From Actinomycetes bacterium (GTDB lineage: Bacteria; Actinomycetota; Actinomycetes; Mycobacteriales; Mycobacteriaceae), in the NCBI GenBank assembly GCA_023404955.1, contig JAEXZY010000099.1, positions 1-64,000 of the forward strand: a stretch of 64,000 nt of DNA. Direction: 5' to 3'. A program made the position numbers and the translations under genes. A model generated the notes under the pieces. The model saw only the letters and a list, made by a program, of their open reading frames with translations, was not told where the DNA came from and ran no database searches. Positions 17,577-25,737 of this stretch are shown in pieces. The first letter of the stretch is position 1. The number at the start of each line of letters is the position of its first letter.

Positions 17577-18430
17577 CGGTTGTCCTCCTCGCCGCGCGGC
17601 AACCAGCGGGTCACCCGTCGGCCGACCAGTTCCACCGCAGCGGACGTGGCGAAGCCGAGCACGCCGATGGTGATGATGCCGACGAACACGTCGGGGTAGG
17701 CGAGCACGGTGTACGCCTGCCACGTGCGGTAGCCGACCCCCAACCGCCCGGAGATCATCTCGGCGGAGATCACGCAGATCCACGCGACTCCGATTCCGAC
17801 GGACAACCCGCCGAACACGCCGGGCAGGATGCCGGGCAGGACGACCCGGAGGAGGACGTCGCGCCGGCCACCGCCCAGGGTGCGCACCGAGTCCTCCCAC
17901 AGCGTCGGCAGCGCCCGGACGGCGTGCCGGGTGCTGACCATGATCGGGAAGTACGCCGCCAGGAAGGTGATGAACACGATCCCGGCCTCGTCGGTGGGGA
18001 ACAGCAGGATGGCGACGGGCACGATGGCGATCGCGGGCACCGGTCGCACCAGTTCGGTCAGCGGACCGAGGACGTCGCCGGCTCTCGGCGATCGGCCGAG
18101 CAGGATGCCGGTGATCACCCCGGCGACTGCGGCCAGGGCGAAGCCGCTGAGGATGCGGATCAGCGACTGCCCCAGATCGAGCCAATAGTCGGGTGTGTCG
18201 AGTCGCGCGGCGAATGCGTGGACGATCTCGGTGACGGTCGGCAGTGTGTCGAATCGCAACCACAGCCGGACGTCGTTGGCGGTCAGCAGCTGCCACACCC
18301 CGATTGCCGCGGCCACCGACGCCACCCGCACCAGCACCGACGGCCAGTTCCGCCGACGTGCAGGTGGAGCAGCCGGGGTCACCGTGGCGCGCTGGTCAGC
18401 AGTGTCGAGCACCGCGGGGACGGTCGTCAC
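17573..18430 (-). CDS. ABC transporter permease, nitrate/sulfonate/taurine type
   Basis: Membrane subunit of 285 residues with about six spans. It carries the BPD-transporter coupling loop around WEDSVRTLGGGRRDVLLRVV, which docks to the ATPase. The proline/arginine-rich N-terminus precedes the first helix (VLVRVASVAAAIGVWQLL). The GTG start at 18430 overlaps the stop of the binding-protein gene as GTGA; a longer upstream frame exists but overlaps that gene entirely. The family imports aliphatic sulfonates, taurine, nitrate, or thiamine precursors. The specificity here is undetermined. Confidence 0.92.
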   Translation of the reverse strand: MTTVPAVLDTADQRATVTPAAPPARRRNWPSVLVRVASVAAAIGVWQLLTANDVRLWLRFDTLPTVTEIVHAFAARLDTPDYWLDLGQSLIRILSGFALAAVAGVITGILLGRSPRAGDVLGPLTELVRPVPAIAIVPVAILLFPTDEAGIVFITFLAAYFPIMVSTRHAVRALPTLWEDSVRTLGGGRRDVLLRVVLPGILPGVFGGLSVGIGVAWICVISAEMISGRLGVGYRTWQAYTVLAYPDVFVGIITIGVLGFATSAAVELVGRRVTRWLPRGEEDNR

Positions 18431-19848
18431 ACCGCACCTGCCAGAGCCTGCTGATAATCGACCACCGTCGCACCGGGGTGGGCCGCGGTGTAGCGACCTG
18501 CTCCGGCCGCGGTGTCGAACGGCAGGTGCCGGTTCCCGTCGCGGACCCAGACCGACCTGTCGGCGAACCACCGGGTGCCGAACTCGGAATCGGGCACGTA
18601 GGCCGCGCGCACCTTCTCGCCGCGGGCGGTTGCGTCGCGGACGGCGCGCAGCAGGCAGTCGGGGGTCGCTGCGGCTTGCGTGGTGTCTGTGCCGTCGATC
18701 CACACCTCGCCCGCGAGCGCGGCATCGGTGACGTCGACACCGCAGACCGGGTCACGTCCCTGCAGCGCTGAGGGATTCGCGGTCTTCCCGAGCGCCGTGT
18801 CGTAGTCCTGACCGCGGTCGGCGAACGCCTTCTTCAGCGGATCGGCGTTCACGAACCCCTGCACGTCGAGCGGGGCGAACTCGCCGATCGATTGCAGGTA
18901 GGGGACATCACCGGCAAGTGCCTGCACCAGGGATGGTTTCAGCGTGGTGTCGAAGCTCGTGCCGCCGGGACCGTTGTAGAGGTAGACCACCTCGGGCGGG
19001 AGTCCGCTGCCCTCGGCCACCAGATTCGCCGACTCGAGCGGGTGTTGGTTGAGGTAGTCGGTTGCGTCCAATTGCGCCTGGAGGAACGCGTCGAGCACCT
19101 CGGGGTGGCGGCCCGCGTAGTCGCGGCGCACCACGACCCCGTGGAAAGTCGGATACTTTCCCTCGGCGCCGTCGTAGAGCAACGTCGCCTTGCCGCCGAA
19201 GGCGAGCAGCCCGGGCCACGCCACGAACTGGGACAGCGCCTGAACCTGTCCGGACTCCAGCGCCGACGCCCCGACCTGCGGTTGCTGGTTGAGCACTTCG
19301 ACCCCCTTCTTGGGATCGATGCCGGCGTTGTAGAGGGCACGGACGAGTGTGCCGTGGCCGGCGGAACCGACACTGGCCGAGACCTTCTGGCCCCTGAGAT
19401 CAGCGATCGTTCGGGCCGGCGACCCGGGCGGGACCACCACCATGTTCAACGATCCCGACGGGCTGTACCCGGTGACCGAGACCAACTCCGTGCGGGCCCG
19501 CTCGTTGGCCTGGGTCTTGGACCCGTTGATCAGGAGCGGATAGTCGCCCATGGAGCCGATGTCGATCTTCTCGGCGACCATCTGGGCGGTGATCGGTGCG
19601 CCGGTGTCGTAGTCCTGCCACTCGACCTGGTAGCTGATGCCCGAGGACTTTCCGATATCGGAGAGCCGCTTCTCGAGGAATCCCTTGGCGCGCAGCAGGG
19701 TGCCGGCGGTGACGGTGTTGATGGTCTTCGATTGATATCCCACGACGACGCGGACGGTGTCCGCCGACGAGGACTGACCGTCGAGGGAGCACGCGGCCAG
19801 CGACGCGGCGGTGACAGCGGTGAGTGCAAGGGCGAGTGCGCGTTTCAT
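18427..19848 (-). CDS. Substrate-binding lipoprotein with NosL-like C-terminal domain
   Basis: Extracytoplasmic binding protein of 473 residues. A signal peptide ends in a lipobox (SLAAC, Cys20). Residues of about 30-350 form an SsuA/NrtA-type periplasmic-binding fold (VRVVVGYQSKTINTVTAGTL, DIGSMGDYPLL, GQKVSASVGSAGHGTLVRAL). The last 108 residues are extra: DPVCGVDV, then PDCLLRAV, RWFADRSVWV and ATVVDYQQAL follow the conserved pattern of NosL, the copper chaperone of nitrous-oxide reductase. That tail could bind copper or a thiol ligand. The assignment is by eye and only moderately sure. The ATG 19848 start has a weak GAAGAG site. Confidence 0.82.
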   Translation of the reverse strand: MKRALALALTAVTAASLAACSLDGQSSSADTVRVVVGYQSKTINTVTAGTLLRAKGFLEKRLSDIGKSSGISYQVEWQDYDTGAPITAQMVAEKIDIGSMGDYPLLINGSKTQANERARTELVSVTGYSPSGSLNMVVVPPGSPARTIADLRGQKVSASVGSAGHGTLVRALYNAGIDPKKGVEVLNQQPQVGASALESGQVQALSQFVAWPGLLAFGGKATLLYDGAEGKYPTFHGVVVRRDYAGRHPEVLDAFLQAQLDATDYLNQHPLESANLVAEGSGLPPEVVYLYNGPGGTSFDTTLKPSLVQALAGDVPYLQSIGEFAPLDVQGFVNADPLKKAFADRGQDYDTALGKTANPSALQGRDPVCGVDVTDAALAGEVWIDGTDTTQAAATPDCLLRAVRDATARGEKVRAAYVPDSEFGTRWFADRSVWVRDGNRHLPFDTAAGAGRYTAAHPGATVVDYQQALAGAV

Positions 19849-19864
19849 CTCTTCGTCGACTCTT

Positions 19865-20092
19865 TCATCGCAGCAGATAGGGCATGTTGACGGTGACGGC
19901 ACCGGTGGGGCAGCGGGCTGCGCAGGGTCCGCAGTACCAGCATTCGTCCACATGCATGAACGCCTTGCCGTTCTCCGGGTTGATGGCCAGGGAGTCCAGC
20001 GGACAGATCTCGACGCAGAGCGTGCACCCCTCGATGCACAGCGATTCGTCGATGGTGACCGGAACGTCGACGCGCTGGGTGACCTGGGCCAT
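19865..20092 (-). CDS. 2x[4Fe-4S] ferredoxin (AprB-like)
   Basis: Ferredoxin of 75 residues with two complete cluster motifs, CIEGCTLCVEICP and CWYCGPCAARCP, joined by a loop containing NPENGKAFMHVDE. This arrangement is like the beta subunit AprB of adenylylsulfate reductase. ATG 20092 is preferred over ATG 20095 because it has proper spacing from AGGAG; either way it overlaps the GntR stop. Encoded in one operon with the AprA-like flavoprotein, it is the probable electron partner. Confidence 0.92.
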   Translation of the reverse strand: MAQVTQRVDVPVTIDESLCIEGCTLCVEICPLDSLAINPENGKAFMHVDECWYCGPCAARCPTGAVTVNMPYLLR

Positions 20093-20832
20093 CATTCTCC
20101 TCTGATCAGATTGCTGCGCAGCGTGATTCGGTCGCCACGGAGCCGGATGTACTCGAGATCGACGGGGCGGCCGTCGTCGAGGTGGGCGAGCCGCTCGAGG
20201 AGCAGCAGGGACGCGGACTGCGGCACAGCCAGGATGGCTGCCGAATGCGGATCGGCCGACACGGCTTCGACCGCGACGTCGGCGCCGCCGAGCCGCTGTC
20301 CGGTGACGAGCTCGATGAGGGAGAACACGTCGTTGTGTTCCAGCGAGTGCTCGAGGACGGCTTCGCCGATGTCGCGGGCGAGGTAGGTCATGTCGAGACT
20401 GAGCGGCAGCTCGCCGAGGAAGCGGAGACGCTCGATGAACACCACGGAGTCACCGGGGGTCACGGCGAGCCGCGCCGCGACAGACGGCGGCGCGTTGACC
20501 GTCATCGCGGCGCGCACCTCGTTGCGGATGTCGCCGTACTCGCGGAACGTTTCCTTCAGCCCGACGAGGTGATTGAGCCCGTGGTCGTACTTACGCACGG
20601 CGACCCGGGTGCCGACCTTGGGTTCCCGGTCGATCAGCCCTTCGGCCTTCAGCACTGCCAGCGCCTCGCGCACGGCGTTACGCGAGACGAGGAACTCGGC
20701 GGCCAGATCAGACTCTGTGGGCAGGCCGTCGGGATAACCACCGGCATGGATTTGGTGGCGCACGACGTCGGCCACCAGACGTGCCTGATCGGCACGCGGT
20801 CTGCGCAGTGGAGTCGGTGCGGACTCGGTCAT
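20092..20832 (-). CDS. GntR/HutC-family transcriptional regulator
   Basis: Regulator of 246 residues. An N-terminal GntR winged helix (LPTESDLAAEFLVSRNAVREALAVLKAEGLI, about 40-70) is followed by a UTRA ligand domain from about residue 90, typical of the HutC branch, which senses small metabolites. The start ATG has an excellent AGGAGG site 6 nt upstream. It is the first gene of the transporter/flavoprotein operon and very likely controls it, with the transported compound or a derivative as inducer. Confidence 0.92.
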   Translation of the reverse strand: MTESAPTPLRRPRADQARLVADVVRHQIHAGGYPDGLPTESDLAAEFLVSRNAVREALAVLKAEGLIDREPKVGTRVAVRKYDHGLNHLVGLKETFREYGDIRNEVRAAMTVNAPPSVAARLAVTPGDSVVFIERLRFLGELPLSLDMTYLARDIGEAVLEHSLEHNDVFSLIELVTGQRLGGADVAVEAVSADPHSAAILAVPQSASLLLLERLAHLDDGRPVDLEYIRLRGDRITLRSNLIRGE

Positions 20833-20861
20833 CGTTCACCTCCTGCCGGGACGTTGCTGCG

Positions 20862-20867
20862 ACGCTA
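20862..20867 (-). promoter_or_regulatory. TAGCGT -10-like box of the GntR-led operon
   Basis: TANNNT hexamer on the minus strand 30 nt before the GntR start. It is the only good -10 candidate close to the gene in the 265-nt gap 20833-21097. I see no clear HutC-type palindrome around it, and nothing else of note in that gap. Confidence 0.35.
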
Positions 20868-21097
20868 AATGGGGTGAGGCCACACGGCGTCGCGGTCGCC
20901 CGCAGCGCCGACGAGCCGGCCCACATTGCGCCACCCGGCATCCGTACCGACCTGCGCGGACAGCGCGCAACGGCGTCTTTGCGCCACCACGTCGGCGCCG
21001 GTTGGCTTTGCGATCCCGCTGAGCAGAAGTCCACGGCGCCGGCCGGGTGTCACCCGAACCGGTCGCACGTCGGAGCGCGACGTGCTATCGAAGGGGG

Positions 21098-21823
21098 GTG
21101 TCCACCAAACTCGCTGCGGTAGCCGGCGCCTGCCTCGTTCTGGCCGGCTGCGCCGCTGCGCCCGTGGACGACCGGCCCGTCGTGCGGATCGCCGAGGCGG
21201 CCCGCCCCACCCCGGCCATCCCGCTCGGCGGCTTCCTGCCGACCACACCGGAGCTCGCAGCCACGCTGGGCACGCCGCCCACCGGCTTCGCCGGCCAGCT
21301 CGTCGAGGGCGGACCCGACATGCTTCTGAGCAGCGTCGGGGCGGGTGAGGCATCCCCGGCGGACTGCCTCGGCGCGGCGTACCGCCTCCAGCGGGCGGTC
21401 TACGACGGCAGCCCGGTGCAATCGGTGGCCACCAATTCGTGGGCGGGCGGCGCATTCGACGGACCGCCGGTCAGCGCGTTCTTCGGGGTGGTGCAGATGA
21501 GCAGCCCGTCCGCCGCCCAGATGTTCTTCGCGGCCACCAGCCAGCGGTGGCGACGCTGCAACGGTGCCACGCTCGCCCGTGAGCAGCTCGGTGCCGGTGA
21601 GGTCAGCAGGATCGCTGACGTGTCCTTCGACAGCCGGGTCGTGTCGGCGAGCGTCCTGCACACCTCGGCGGGCACGGCGTCGCCGACAGCACAGCGCGCC
21701 GTCGCCCTGGCCGCCGACTGCATCGTCGAGGTCGAGATCACCGATCCCCGCCCTGCCGCTGCGGGGCGACCCGCGGTGGGCGTGGCCGAGCTGATCGCGA
21801 ACAAGATCACCGCACACCGCTGA
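21098..21823 (+). CDS. Lipoprotein, PknH-type sensor-like domain
   Basis: Lipoprotein of 241 residues from GTG 21098. The signal sequence ends in LVLAGC (Cys about 17). The mature part has the conserved pattern of mycobacterial PknH-C-like proteins: an ADCLGAAY segment after about 80 residues, a central VATNSWAGGAFDGPP, and cysteine pairs (DCLG with RCNG; a later DCIVEVEI) that probably form disulfides. It sits directly upstream of another member of the same family. Ligand and partner are unknown. Confidence 0.7.
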   Translation: MSTKLAAVAGACLVLAGCAAAPVDDRPVVRIAEAARPTPAIPLGGFLPTTPELAATLGTPPTGFAGQLVEGGPDMLLSSVGAGEASPADCLGAAYRLQRAVYDGSPVQSVATNSWAGGAFDGPPVSAFFGVVQMSSPSAAQMFFAATSQRWRRCNGATLAREQLGAGEVSRIADVSFDSRVVSASVLHTSAGTASPTAQRAVALAADCIVEVEITDPRPAAAGRPAVGVAELIANKITAHR

Positions 21824-21841
21824 CAGTGCGAGAATGGCGCG

Positions 21842-22546
21842 ATGACTGTGCCGAGGTGGTGGCTGAGCGGCCTCGTGCTGGCCGCCTCGACTGTGCTGGC
21901 CGGTTGCGTCAGCACGGTGGACGGTGCCGCGGTCCGGGCCAGTCCTGCAGGCAGCGACGTTCCGGTCCTCGACGATGCCGCACTGGATCGGCTTCTGCTC
22001 AGCATCGGTGAGATCAACGGCATCATGGGCAGCACCCAGATGCAGGTCAACGGCGACGTCGACGAGATGACCGACCACTCCGACAGCGTGTCCGACGTCG
22101 ACTGCCTCGGCGCGGTCTACGCGGCCGAAGAACCCGTCTACGCCGACACGGGCTGGACCGCGATGCGGGACCGGGTGGCGCGAGAACCAGACGACGACAA
22201 CCAGCATTGGGTCGAACAGACCGCGGTGCTCTACCCGGCGGCCCAGAACGCTCAGGCGTTCTTCGAGTCTTCGTCGCAGACCTGGCAGCAGTGCGCGGAC
22301 CGGTCCATCGCCACCAACGGTGGCGACTTCAGCTGGGCGTTGGGCGCCGTCGACGTCGATGTCACCGAGGGTGGCGCCCCCCTGCTCACCCAGGTCACCG
22401 AGCAGGAGAACGCCGCGGGCTGGCAGTGCCAGCATGCGCTGTCGACGGTGTCGAATGCGACGGTCGAGGCGTGGGCCTGTGGCTACCGCATCGACGCCGA
22501 GGCGGCAGAGATCGCAACGGAGATGATCGCCAACGCCGGTTCCTGA
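21842..22546 (+). CDS. Lipoprotein, PknH-type sensor-like domain (second copy)
   Basis: Lipoprotein of 234 residues, 18 nt downstream of a related gene. The lipobox is VLAGC. It contains the family hallmarks DVDCLGAVYAAEEPVY, a WVEQTAVLYP strand, WQQCADRSI and a final CQHALSTVSNATVEAWACGY with paired cysteines. It is closer in form to LppH-like proteins than its neighbour. Probably a membrane-anchored extracellular binding domain without a kinase; whether it partners with a serine/threonine kinase encoded elsewhere cannot be seen. Confidence 0.75.
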   Translation: MTVPRWWLSGLVLAASTVLAGCVSTVDGAAVRASPAGSDVPVLDDAALDRLLLSIGEINGIMGSTQMQVNGDVDEMTDHSDSVSDVDCLGAVYAAEEPVYADTGWTAMRDRVAREPDDDNQHWVEQTAVLYPAAQNAQAFFESSSQTWQQCADRSIATNGGDFSWALGAVDVDVTEGGAPLLTQVTEQENAAGWQCQHALSTVSNATVEAWACGYRIDAEAAEIATEMIANAGS

Positions 22547-22573
22547 GCGCTTCGATGATGTTGTCGCGCCGGG

Positions 22574-24040
22574 CTACTCGGCCACATCGAGGGTGACGTT
22601 CGGCCGTCTGGCCGCGATCGCCGCCCCGACTGCGAACGCCGCGACGAGCAGCGCCACGACACCGATCGCGATGGGTGTCGATCCGCCGACGAGCGTGGGC
22701 AGGTTCTGGAACACGAGGAGCAGCACCGCCACCAGTCCGACGAGGCCGAGGCCCGGCGCGACGAAAGCCCGCCACACCGAGACGTCAGAGGTGCCGGCAC
22801 GCCGGCGCTGGGCGAAGAACGCGAGAACCGCTGCGCTGGTGGCGATCAGCAGGATGATGATGCCGACGGTCGAGATGCCGGCGAGCCACGTGTAGAACTG
22901 GGTCACCGGGTCGAGGCCGAGTGCGATTCCGGCGATCACGAACAGCAACACGACGACGCCGTCGATTCCCGACGCCAGATGCGGAGACGCGTGCCGCGGA
23001 TGGGCTTCACCGAGCCGGCCGGGGAACACGTTGCGGTTCGACAGCGTGAACACGTAGCGGGCGACCACGTTGTGGAACGACAGGATGCAAGCGAAAAGGC
23101 TTGTGACGAACAGGACTTGGATGATGTGCAGGCCCGCGGAGCCCAGGTACTGCTCGGTGGCTGCCGGGAGCAGTCCGGACGGATCGGCGACCGCTTGCTC
23201 GACCACCCTGCTGTCACCCCACGCTGTGATCAGCGCCCACGTCGACACCGTGTAGAACACCCCGATCAGCAGCAGCGCGGTGAAGGTGGCGCGGGGGATG
23301 GTCCGCAGGGGATCGCGTGCCTCGTCCCGGAACACCGCGGTGGCCTCGAACCCGATGAAGCTCAGGAACGCGAACAGCAGCGCGATTCCCGGTGCGCCGG
23401 AGGTGATCTCCGACGGTGAGAGGAAACCGGCGGACAACCCTTCGTGCCCGCCGGTGACGGCGACGGCGGCGTCGAGTACGAGAACGATCGCGACCTCGGC
23501 GATCAACAGGACGCCCAGAACGTTGCGGGAGAGGTCGATGTTGCGGTGGCCCAGCACGGTCACGATCAGCAGCGTGATCACCGCCCAGACACCCCAGGGG
23601 ATGTCGGGCGCGCCATAGGACGAGAACAGCGCCTGCGCGCCCTGACCGATCAACCCGTAGATCCCGATCTCGAGCGCGAGGTACGAGACCAGCGCCACGA
23701 ACGCGAAACCGAATCCGGTGACCCGGCCCAACCCCTTGCCGATGTAGGAATAGAACGCGCCGGCATTCGGCACGTGCGGGGTCAGCGCAGTGAAGCCCAC
23801 CGCGAAGAGCAGCACGAGAATCGTGCTGACGATGAAGATCGCCGGGAAGCCCGTTCCGTTGCCGCTCGCGATGCCCAACGGCACCGGGCCGCCGATGACT
23901 CCCAGCGGGGAAGCCGCGGCAAACACGACGAAGACGATGCCCCAGACGCCGAGCGAACCTCGTAATCGACGGTGGGAGAGGGGGTGTGCCGCATCGGCGG
24001 TGATGCGCGCATCGCCGGTTTCGTCAAGCCGATTCGCCAT
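22574..24040 (-). CDS. APC-family amino acid/amine permease
   Basis: Secondary transporter of 488 residues with about 12 membrane spans in the amino acid-polyamine-organocation family. Family features include LGVIGGPVPLGIASGNG in the first helix, NAGAFYSYIGKGLGRVTGFG, and FIGFEATAVFRDEARDPLRTIPRAT in the middle. The substrate may be an amino acid or amine, which would fit with the gamma-glutamyl ligase 8 kb away, but that link is only a guess. It is convergent with the lipoprotein pair and has its own upstream region. Confidence 0.88.
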   Translation of the reverse strand: MANRLDETGDARITADAAHPLSHRRLRGSLGVWGIVFVVFAAASPLGVIGGPVPLGIASGNGTGFPAIFIVSTILVLLFAVGFTALTPHVPNAGAFYSYIGKGLGRVTGFGFAFVALVSYLALEIGIYGLIGQGAQALFSSYGAPDIPWGVWAVITLLIVTVLGHRNIDLSRNVLGVLLIAEVAIVLVLDAAVAVTGGHEGLSAGFLSPSEITSGAPGIALLFAFLSFIGFEATAVFRDEARDPLRTIPRATFTALLLIGVFYTVSTWALITAWGDSRVVEQAVADPSGLLPAATEQYLGSAGLHIIQVLFVTSLFACILSFHNVVARYVFTLSNRNVFPGRLGEAHPRHASPHLASGIDGVVVLLFVIAGIALGLDPVTQFYTWLAGISTVGIIILLIATSAAVLAFFAQRRRAGTSDVSVWRAFVAPGLGLVGLVAVLLLVFQNLPTLVGGSTPIAIGVVALLVAAFAVGAAIAARRPNVTLDVAE

Positions 24041-24151
24041 GGTTTGTCCTCGGGGCCGGTGAAACAGTCGACGGAGGCTAACGTTCGGCGACTGCGGCTC
24101 GGCAGAGTTGCGATCAGCGCGATTACAGGACGGTCGGCGACGCGGAGACCA

Positions 24152-24898
24152 TCAGAGATCTGACGCGCCGCCGTCGACGAGGAGTTCGGTGCCGGTGGTG
24201 TAGGTGGCGTCGAACCCGAGGAACGCGATCGCCTTCGCCACTTCCTCGGGTTCGCCGAATCTGCCCATCGGATTGTCGGCCTTGATCTGCTCGAGGAACT
24301 CCCGGGCAGCCTCCGCCGACATCGAGCGTTCGAGGATGCCGGTGTCGATGGGGCCGGGGGAGACCGCGTTCACCCGCACGCCGCGGTCGAGCAGCTCGCG
24401 CGCGAATGTCCTTGTCATGGAGCGCAGTGCCGCTTTGGTCGCCGAGTAGACACTGGTCGACGCGATCCCCTTCGTGTTGCTCACCGAGGTCGTGAGCACC
24501 ACGGAGCTGCCTGCGGGCAGCAGCGAGAGGAACTTCTGAACCGTGAAGAACGGTGCCTTGGTGTTGAGTTCGAACAGCTCGTCGTACATGGCCTCGTCGG
24601 TGTCCGCGACCGTCGCGGTATCCGTGGCACCGGCGTTGAGGACGAGCAGGTCGACGCTGCCGAACTCGGTCCTCACCCGATCCACGAGTGCATCGACCCC
24701 GGACACGGCATCGTTGTCGACGACGATGGCCCCGCGGCCCAGTGTCGCGCGCGCCGATGCCAGTGAGGAGGGGGTACGGCCCGTCACCAGCACGCGCGCA
24801 CCGCCGTCGAGCAGGAGTCTGGCGGTGGCCAACCCGATTCCACTGGTACCCCCGGTGATGACCACCCTTTTCCCGTCGTACGCAATCTCTCCGCTCAT
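24152..24898 (-). CDS. SDR-family oxidoreductase
   Basis: Short-chain dehydrogenase/reductase of 248 residues. Cofactor motif TGGTSGIG (about 14-21), NAG motif LVLNAGA, catalytic Ser in VLTTSVSN, YxxxK as YSATK, and the PG motif SPGPIDTG. The basic residue after the glycine motif (TGRTPSS) suggests NADP(H). The ATG start overlaps the stop of the upstream SDR gene as ATGA. It is a close paralogue of that gene, so the two may form a heteromer or act in sequence. Confidence 0.9.
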   Translation of the reverse strand: MSGEIAYDGKRVVITGGTSGIGLATARLLLDGGARVLVTGRTPSSLASARATLGRGAIVVDNDAVSGVDALVDRVRTEFGSVDLLVLNAGATDTATVADTDEAMYDELFELNTKAPFFTVQKFLSLLPAGSSVVLTTSVSNTKGIASTSVYSATKAALRSMTRTFARELLDRGVRVNAVSPGPIDTGILERSMSAEAAREFLEQIKADNPMGRFGEPEEVAKAIAFLGFDATYTTGTELLVDGGASDL

Positions 24899-25635
24899 AG
24901 CTGCGACTCGCCTCCGTCGACGACGAGTTCTATTCCTGCGACATAGGTCGCATCGAAGGCCAGAAACGCCACGGCAGGGGCGAACTCGTCGGGGTGACCC
25001 CACCGCTGCATCGGACTGCTGGCCTGGAACTCCGCCTTCAGTTGCGCGGCCTTGTCCGGTGCCTCCTTCTCCAGTTTGCCGGTGTCTATCGAGCCGGGGC
25101 TGATCGCGTTGACACGAATCCCGTTCGGCAGCAACTCCTTGCTCAGAGTCCGCGCCATCGACCGCAACGCTGCCTTGCTCGCCGAATACACACTCAGGGC
25201 GTCCCAACCGGTCTGGTTCGCGATCGAGGTCGTCAGCACGACGCCGCTGCCTTCGGTCAACATGGGCGCCAGTTTCTGCACCGTGAAGAAGGGGCCTTTG
25301 GTGTTGACTGCGAACACCTCATCGAAAGTCTGCTCGGTGACCGCGAAGAACGGATCGAAGCTCCCGATCCCCGCGTTCACGATCAACGCGTCCACTGTTC
25401 CGAGTTCGCTGCGGACGCGGGTGACCAGCTCATCGATCGCTGCCAATGAACTCGCGTCACTCCGCACGGTGATCCCGCGGTCGCCGAGTCGGCGGGCGGC
25501 GTCGTCGAGCGTGTCCCGATTGCGCCCGGTCACCATGACCCGTGCCCCGTTGTCGATCAGATAGCGTGCGGTCGCCAGCCCCAGCCCGCTGCTTCCACCG
25601 GTGATCACCACGTTCTTGCCGCCGTATCTGCTCAT
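24895..25635 (-). CDS. SDR-family oxidoreductase (paralogue)
   Basis: Short-chain dehydrogenase of 246 residues, first gene of a two-gene operon divergent from a LysR regulator. TGGSSGLG glycine motif, TGRNRDT (NADP-type), NAGIGSF, catalytic Ser in VVLTTSIAN, YSASK and SPGSIDTG are all present. ATG 25635 is the first codon of the conserved MSRYGGKNVVITGG start. Longer frames run upstream, but they would overlap the divergent LysR gene. The substrate is unknown. Confidence 0.9.
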   Translation of the reverse strand: MSRYGGKNVVITGGSSGLGLATARYLIDNGARVMVTGRNRDTLDDAARRLGDRGITVRSDASSLAAIDELVTRVRSELGTVDALIVNAGIGSFDPFFAVTEQTFDEVFAVNTKGPFFTVQKLAPMLTEGSGVVLTTSIANQTGWDALSVYSASKAALRSMARTLSKELLPNGIRVNAISPGSIDTGKLEKEAPDKAAQLKAEFQASSPMQRWGHPDEFAPAVAFLAFDATYVAGIELVVDGGESQL

Positions 25636-25693
25636 GACATCGAGTCTTCGAGGCGCGGCGGCAGCTGTCCAAGGCCTGTTCGGCACCGCGTCA

Positions 25694-25706
25694 TACCGAA
25701 ACGGAA
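25694..25706. promoter_or_regulatory. Candidate LysR box (T-N11-A) between SDR operon and LysR
   Basis: TACCGAAACGGAA: a T-N11-A motif with inner dyad CCG-AAA-CGG in the 102-nt divergent spacer, 59 nt before the SDR start and 32 nt before the LysR start. Position and form fit a LysR recognition site. Confidence 0.45.
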
Positions 25707-25737
25707 TAGTCCCGATCAGCGTCGGGTTGGACGGCGC

